From the NCBI GenBank assembly GCA_030147525.1, contig JASBVF010000010.1, forward strand, positions 208,197 through 272,196: a stretch of DNA of 64,000 bases, written 5' to 3'. The stretch's first letter is position 1, and every line of letters begins with the position of its first letter. A program made the translations under genes and the position numbers. The stretch comes from Bacteroidota bacterium (GTDB lineage Bacteria; Bacteroidota; Bacteroidia; Chitinophagales; Saprospiraceae). This document shows positions 61,495 to 64,000 of the stretch, one piece after another. The notes under the pieces were generated by a model. The model made no database searches and had not been told where the DNA came from. It saw only the letters and a program-made list of their open reading frames with translations.

Positions 61495-62529
61495 CTACAA
61501 GAAAGCATTCTTTACTTTAATGATCTCGCCAATGATGCTCAACGCAATTTCCTTCGGCGTCTTCGCATGGATGTCCACACCGATGGGGGCGTGAATCCTG
61601 GCAATTTCCTCTTCTGAAAATCCGGCATTTTGCAGGCGAGCGATACGCTTTGCCTGTGTTTTTTTGCTGCCCAGCGCACCGACGTAACCCACCTCAGAGC
61701 GCAGCAGAATGTGCAGGGCATTGTCATCAATTTTCGGATCGTGGGAGAGGACGACTGCATAGGTGTAGGCGTCGAGCGTAAAATTCGGCAACACCTCCGT
61801 CGGGTATTTTTCAAAAATTCGGTCAGGTGGAAAGGTGAACTGCGTTTTGCCCGAAAAAATGCCCCGTGGGTCAATCACGATCGTTTCAAAATCATACATG
61901 TTAGCCAGCTGCACCAAATCCACCGTGATGTGCGCCGCCCCGATGATGAGCATCTGGCTGCGACGTGGGAAGACTTGCGCAAAGTAGCTGACGTCCAGGT
62001 ACTCCACGACCTGCGTTTTTCTTTCCCGGTATGCTCGCAGCGCCTCCTGAACCAGTCCGTCGGGCGTGCGTTCGCCGAAAGCCGTGCCGTCGGGAGTGAC
62101 GACCGAGTGCCAACCCTCTCCGTCCTGGAGGCGGGTGAGCAGCACGCAGGGCCGGTCGTTTTGAAGGCAGTCGCTCAACTGTTGCCAGGCCAGACGCTCT
62201 TCCGGGCGCTCGTCGAAGGCGAGGAAGCGCTCGGCGAAGACCTGCATTTTGCCGCCGCAACTCAGGCCGACTTCCCAGGCGTCTTCGTCTGTGACGCCGT
62301 AAGCCAGGCGTTGAGCTGTGCCGTTTTCGATGAGCGGTAGGGCAGCCTTCACGACGGCTCCTTCCACGCAGCCGCCACTGACGGAGCCGGCCATTTCCAT
62401 GTCTTTTGAAATGACCATCGTGGAGCCAACGGGACGGGGCGAGGAACCCCAGGTTTGGATGACAGTAGCGATGGCGAAGGGATGGTTGGCGCCCATCCAC
62501 CGGGAAATTGTGCTTAACTGATCTTTCAT
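61495..62529 (-). CDS. xdhC: XdhC-family molybdenum cofactor insertion/sulfuration factor
   Basis: 344 residues. The N-terminal XdhC/CoxI domain shows PFAIATVIQTWGSSPRPVGS, MAGSVSGGCVEGAVVKAALP and LSCGGKMQVF. The C-terminal Rossmann-type XdhC_C domain shows MLIIGAAHITVDLVQLANMY, VVLSHDPKIDDNALHILLRS and GYVGALGSKKTQAKR. XdhC-like proteins bind molybdenum cofactor and add the sulfido ligand needed by xanthine-oxidase-type enzymes; the likely client is the iorAB pair at 41.9-44.7 kb. The gene is convergent with moaE, separated only by the hairpin, and its 5' side carries a REP-like palindrome. Confidence 0.92.
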   Translation of the reverse strand: MKDQLSTISRWMGANHPFAIATVIQTWGSSPRPVGSTMVISKDMEMAGSVSGGCVEGAVVKAALPLIENGTAQRLAYGVTDEDAWEVGLSCGGKMQVFAERFLAFDERPEERLAWQQLSDCLQNDRPCVLLTRLQDGEGWHSVVTPDGTAFGERTPDGLVQEALRAYRERKTQVVEYLDVSYFAQVFPRRSQMLIIGAAHITVDLVQLANMYDFETIVIDPRGIFSGKTQFTFPPDRIFEKYPTEVLPNFTLDAYTYAVVLSHDPKIDDNALHILLRSEVGYVGALGSKKTQAKRIARLQNAGFSEEEIARIHAPIGVDIHAKTPKEIALSIIGEIIKVKNAFL

Positions 62530-62598
62530 TTTTCGTTGTTTTGCAGTGCAGCTAAAATAGGCATTCGCATTTCAAACGGGTAATTTTCCGTTAATCCA

Positions 62599-62749
62599 CT
62601 TTTAAAATGAAATGAGTTTGTGCCATTTCTTTCGACGCTCGGGGTGGCCGGGTTATCTACCCGGCGTTGTCCTTGAGGCATAGCCGGGTAAATAACCCGG
62701 CCACTCCGAGAGCGCTGCTTCTTGCGTTTGCTCATTTCACCTTAAAAAG
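62599..62749. repeat. Complete REP/BIME-like palindromic element (about 151 bp)
   Basis: Outer arms: TTTTAAAATGAAATGAG (62600-62616) and CTCATTTCACCTTAAAA (62731-62747), inverted with two mismatches. Inner arms: GTGGCCGGGTTATCTACCCG (within 62637-62665) and CGGGTAAATAACCCGGCCAC (within 62683-62714), inverted with few mismatches. Each inner arm is itself a palindrome (GCCGGGT ... ACCCGGC, seven perfect pairs), so the element can fold either as one long hairpin or as two small ones, as in REP pairs and BIMEs. A second copy begins at 63935. It lies directly upstream of the BNR gene. Confidence 0.85.
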
Positions 62750-62803
62750 GGGATGAACGGAATTTTCTTATCACCCGGCGGCGGTTTTTGAACAAAATAT
62801 TTC

Positions 62804-63892
62804 ATGAAAAATCAAAAAATACTGGTGGGAACGGCCAAAGGGCTGGTTGTTTTCGAAAAAAACGAATCCGGCTGGGCAGTCGAAAAAGTTCATTTCCGGG
62901 GCATGCCCGTGTCGATGGTGTATGTGGACGAGCGGGACAATACCTGGTGGGCCGGACTGACGCACCGGCACTGGGGGCAAAAACTTCATTTTTCAAAAAA
63001 CGAAGGTGAAACCTGGGGCGTCGTGGACATGCCCTGCTATCCCGACGATGCCGAGTACCGGCCCGGTAAGCGGGCTGTTTTGAAAAAAATCTGGTGCATG
63101 CACCACGCCGGGCCTGATCGCCCCGGAGGACTATGGCTGGGTACGGAGCCGGGCGGGTTGTTTTACAGCGATGACAACGGTCAAAATTTCCACCTTGTCG
63201 AGGGACTCTGGAACCACCCCAGCCGCATCGACGGGCAGCAGTGGTTTGGGGCAGGACGGGACGAACCGTTCATCCATTCCATCGTCGTCGATCCACGGGA
63301 CAGTCGCCACGTGTACATCGCTGTGAGTTGTGCCGGTGTGTTTGAAACGAGAGACGGCGGCCAGACCTGGGAACCGAAAAACCGGGGTCTCATCGCTGCC
63401 TACCTGCCCAACCCCGACGTGGAAGTGGGCCACGACCCTCACTTGTTGCTGGCCTGCGCCGCCAATCCCGACGTGCTTTGGCAGCAAAACCACTGTGGCA
63501 TTTTCCGCAGCACGAACGGCGGCGAAGATTGGGACAACGTGACCGATCAAACCGGCCTGGCCGACTACGGCTTCGGTCTGGCGATTGATCCCGAAAACCC
63601 GCTCCGGGCCTGGGTTATTCCAGCTACGAGCGACGAAGAACGGGTGGCGCCCAACCTCGCCCTGGTCGTCTGCCGGACGGACGACGGGGGGCAGACCTGG
63701 CAGGCGCTTCGCAACGGCCTGCCCCAGCAGTTTTGCTTCGACATCGTGTTCCGGCACTCGCTGGCAAGGCAGGGTAAAACGCTGGCGTTCGGCACGACGA
63801 CGGGGAATTTGTACCTGTCGGAGAATGACGGCGAGGAGTGGTGGTGTTTGACGGGAAACCTGGCGAGGATTGATTACCTGGTTTTTGCTTAA
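62804..63892 (+). CDS. BNR/WD40-YVTN-like sialidase-fold protein (362 aa)
   Basis: A cytoplasmic-looking protein (no signal peptide) built from six- or seven-bladed propeller repeats with Asp-box signatures: SDDNGQNFHLVE, TRDGGQTWEPKNRG, STNGGEDWDNVTD, RTDDGGQTWQALRNG and SENDGEEWWCL. It belongs to the exo-alpha-sialidase-like family by pattern, but no sialidase catalytic residues (arginine triad) are apparent, so enzymatic function is unproven. Similar proteins are often next to a MoaD/ThiS-type gene in actinobacteria, and a moaD lies 1.9 kb upstream here. Two copies of a REP-like palindrome flank it. Its role is unknown. Confidence 0.82.
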   Translation: MKNQKILVGTAKGLVVFEKNESGWAVEKVHFRGMPVSMVYVDERDNTWWAGLTHRHWGQKLHFSKNEGETWGVVDMPCYPDDAEYRPGKRAVLKKIWCMHHAGPDRPGGLWLGTEPGGLFYSDDNGQNFHLVEGLWNHPSRIDGQQWFGAGRDEPFIHSIVVDPRDSRHVYIAVSCAGVFETRDGGQTWEPKNRGLIAAYLPNPDVEVGHDPHLLLACAANPDVLWQQNHCGIFRSTNGGEDWDNVTDQTGLADYGFGLAIDPENPLRAWVIPATSDEERVAPNLALVVCRTDDGGQTWQALRNGLPQQFCFDIVFRHSLARQGKTLAFGTTTGNLYLSENDGEEWWCLTGNLARIDYLVFA

Positions 63893-63934
63893 AGATGGCC
63901 GCATTGAAAGTTGATAAGGTTCGCTTATCCTCTA

Positions 63935-64000
63935 TTTTAAGGTGAAACGGGCTAGGGCAAACTACCTAGATCCCCGGAGAGGCCGGGTTATCTACCCGGC
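63935..64000. repeat. Second REP/BIME-like element, cut by the window end
   Basis: TTTTAAGGTGAAA (63935-63947) matches the outer arm of the element at 62599-62749. After a stretch of different sequence, GAGAGGCCGGGTTATCTACC followed by CGGC reaches the last base, repeating the inner arm. The remaining half lies beyond the window. Confidence 0.8.

Noticed and set aside
4100..63900. tRNA and rRNA genes
   Set aside because: Intergenic gaps were read for cloverleaf or conserved rRNA patterns and none were found.

Overview
The window looks like a chromosomal piece of a Bacteroidota genome, most likely class Saprospiria (Lewinella/Haliscomenobacter-like). The signs are type IX secretion (T9SS) C-terminal domains of both type A (Por_Sec-like) and type B (gliding motility-associated, CHU_C), giant SprB/HYR-repeat surface proteins, promoters with the Bacteroidota -7 motif TAnnTTTG, a one-gene alpha/beta 2-oxoacid dehydrogenase E1, a bacilliredoxin, and a set of metabolic genes typical of that class. 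The genus is inference. No rRNA, tRNA, CRISPR array or prophage was seen.

Layout. 1-4.0 kb: 3' part of a giant T9SS adhesin, followed by a terminator and an unlisted 53-residue Lys/Cys-rich gene. 4.5-11 kb: ornithine aminotransferase, then a TPR protein paired with an outer-membrane barrel protein. 11.2-20.1 kb (minus strand): two T9SS surface proteins that share an uncharacterised ~150-residue module. 20.3-26.6 kb (minus): a lipocalin-like lipoprotein, pyruvate carboxylase, an FMN-binding oxidase-like protein and the murein-recycling ligase Mpl. 26.9-27.4 kb: a 46-residue lipoprotein and a YtxJ-type bacilliredoxin. 27.5-35.2 kb (minus): an SDR, a GH109-like enzyme, a secreted sugar dehydrogenase with PA14 and T9SS tail, a small helical protein and a GH29 alpha-fucosidase; this block looks suited to breaking down fucose/GalNAc-bearing glycans. 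35.4-41.5 kb (minus): DUF389 membrane protein, FemAB-like and RimJ-like acyltransferases, E1 fusion. 41.9-44.7 kb: a two-subunit molybdenum hydroxylase (IorA/IorB type). 44.75-45.1 kb: a gutted IS3-family element. 45.1-46.9 kb: an IMPase-family phosphatase with a small-molecule kinase. 47.4-51.4 kb (plus): DUF1573 protein, CPBP protease, VWA lipoprotein, nucleoside transporter. 51.7-58.4 kb: T9SS protein, RlmI-like methyltransferase, and a 1193-residue ThuA/sugar dehydrogenase/PKD/cytochrome c lipoprotein. 58.3-64 kb: Uma2 nuclease-fold protein, the overlapping cluster sufS-sufU-moaD-moaE, an XdhC-type molybdenum cofactor maturation factor, and a BNR-repeat protein flanked by two copies of a REP/BIME-like palindrome.

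Themes. Molybdenum enzymes and their cofactor supply recur: iorAB, moaD, moaE and xdhC, with a cysteine desulfurase and scaffold directly coupled to moaD. Several intergenic gaps (after 9260, 27010, 28214 and 61407) are filled almost exactly, stop codon to next gene, by hairpins built from short iterated words that mirror each other; this is the most interesting non-coding signal. The strongest candidates for something undescribed are these hairpin spacers, the REP-like pair at the right end, the shared DPFxPPNSxSxN module of the surface proteins, and the shared module before the T9SS tail in the two largest adhesins.
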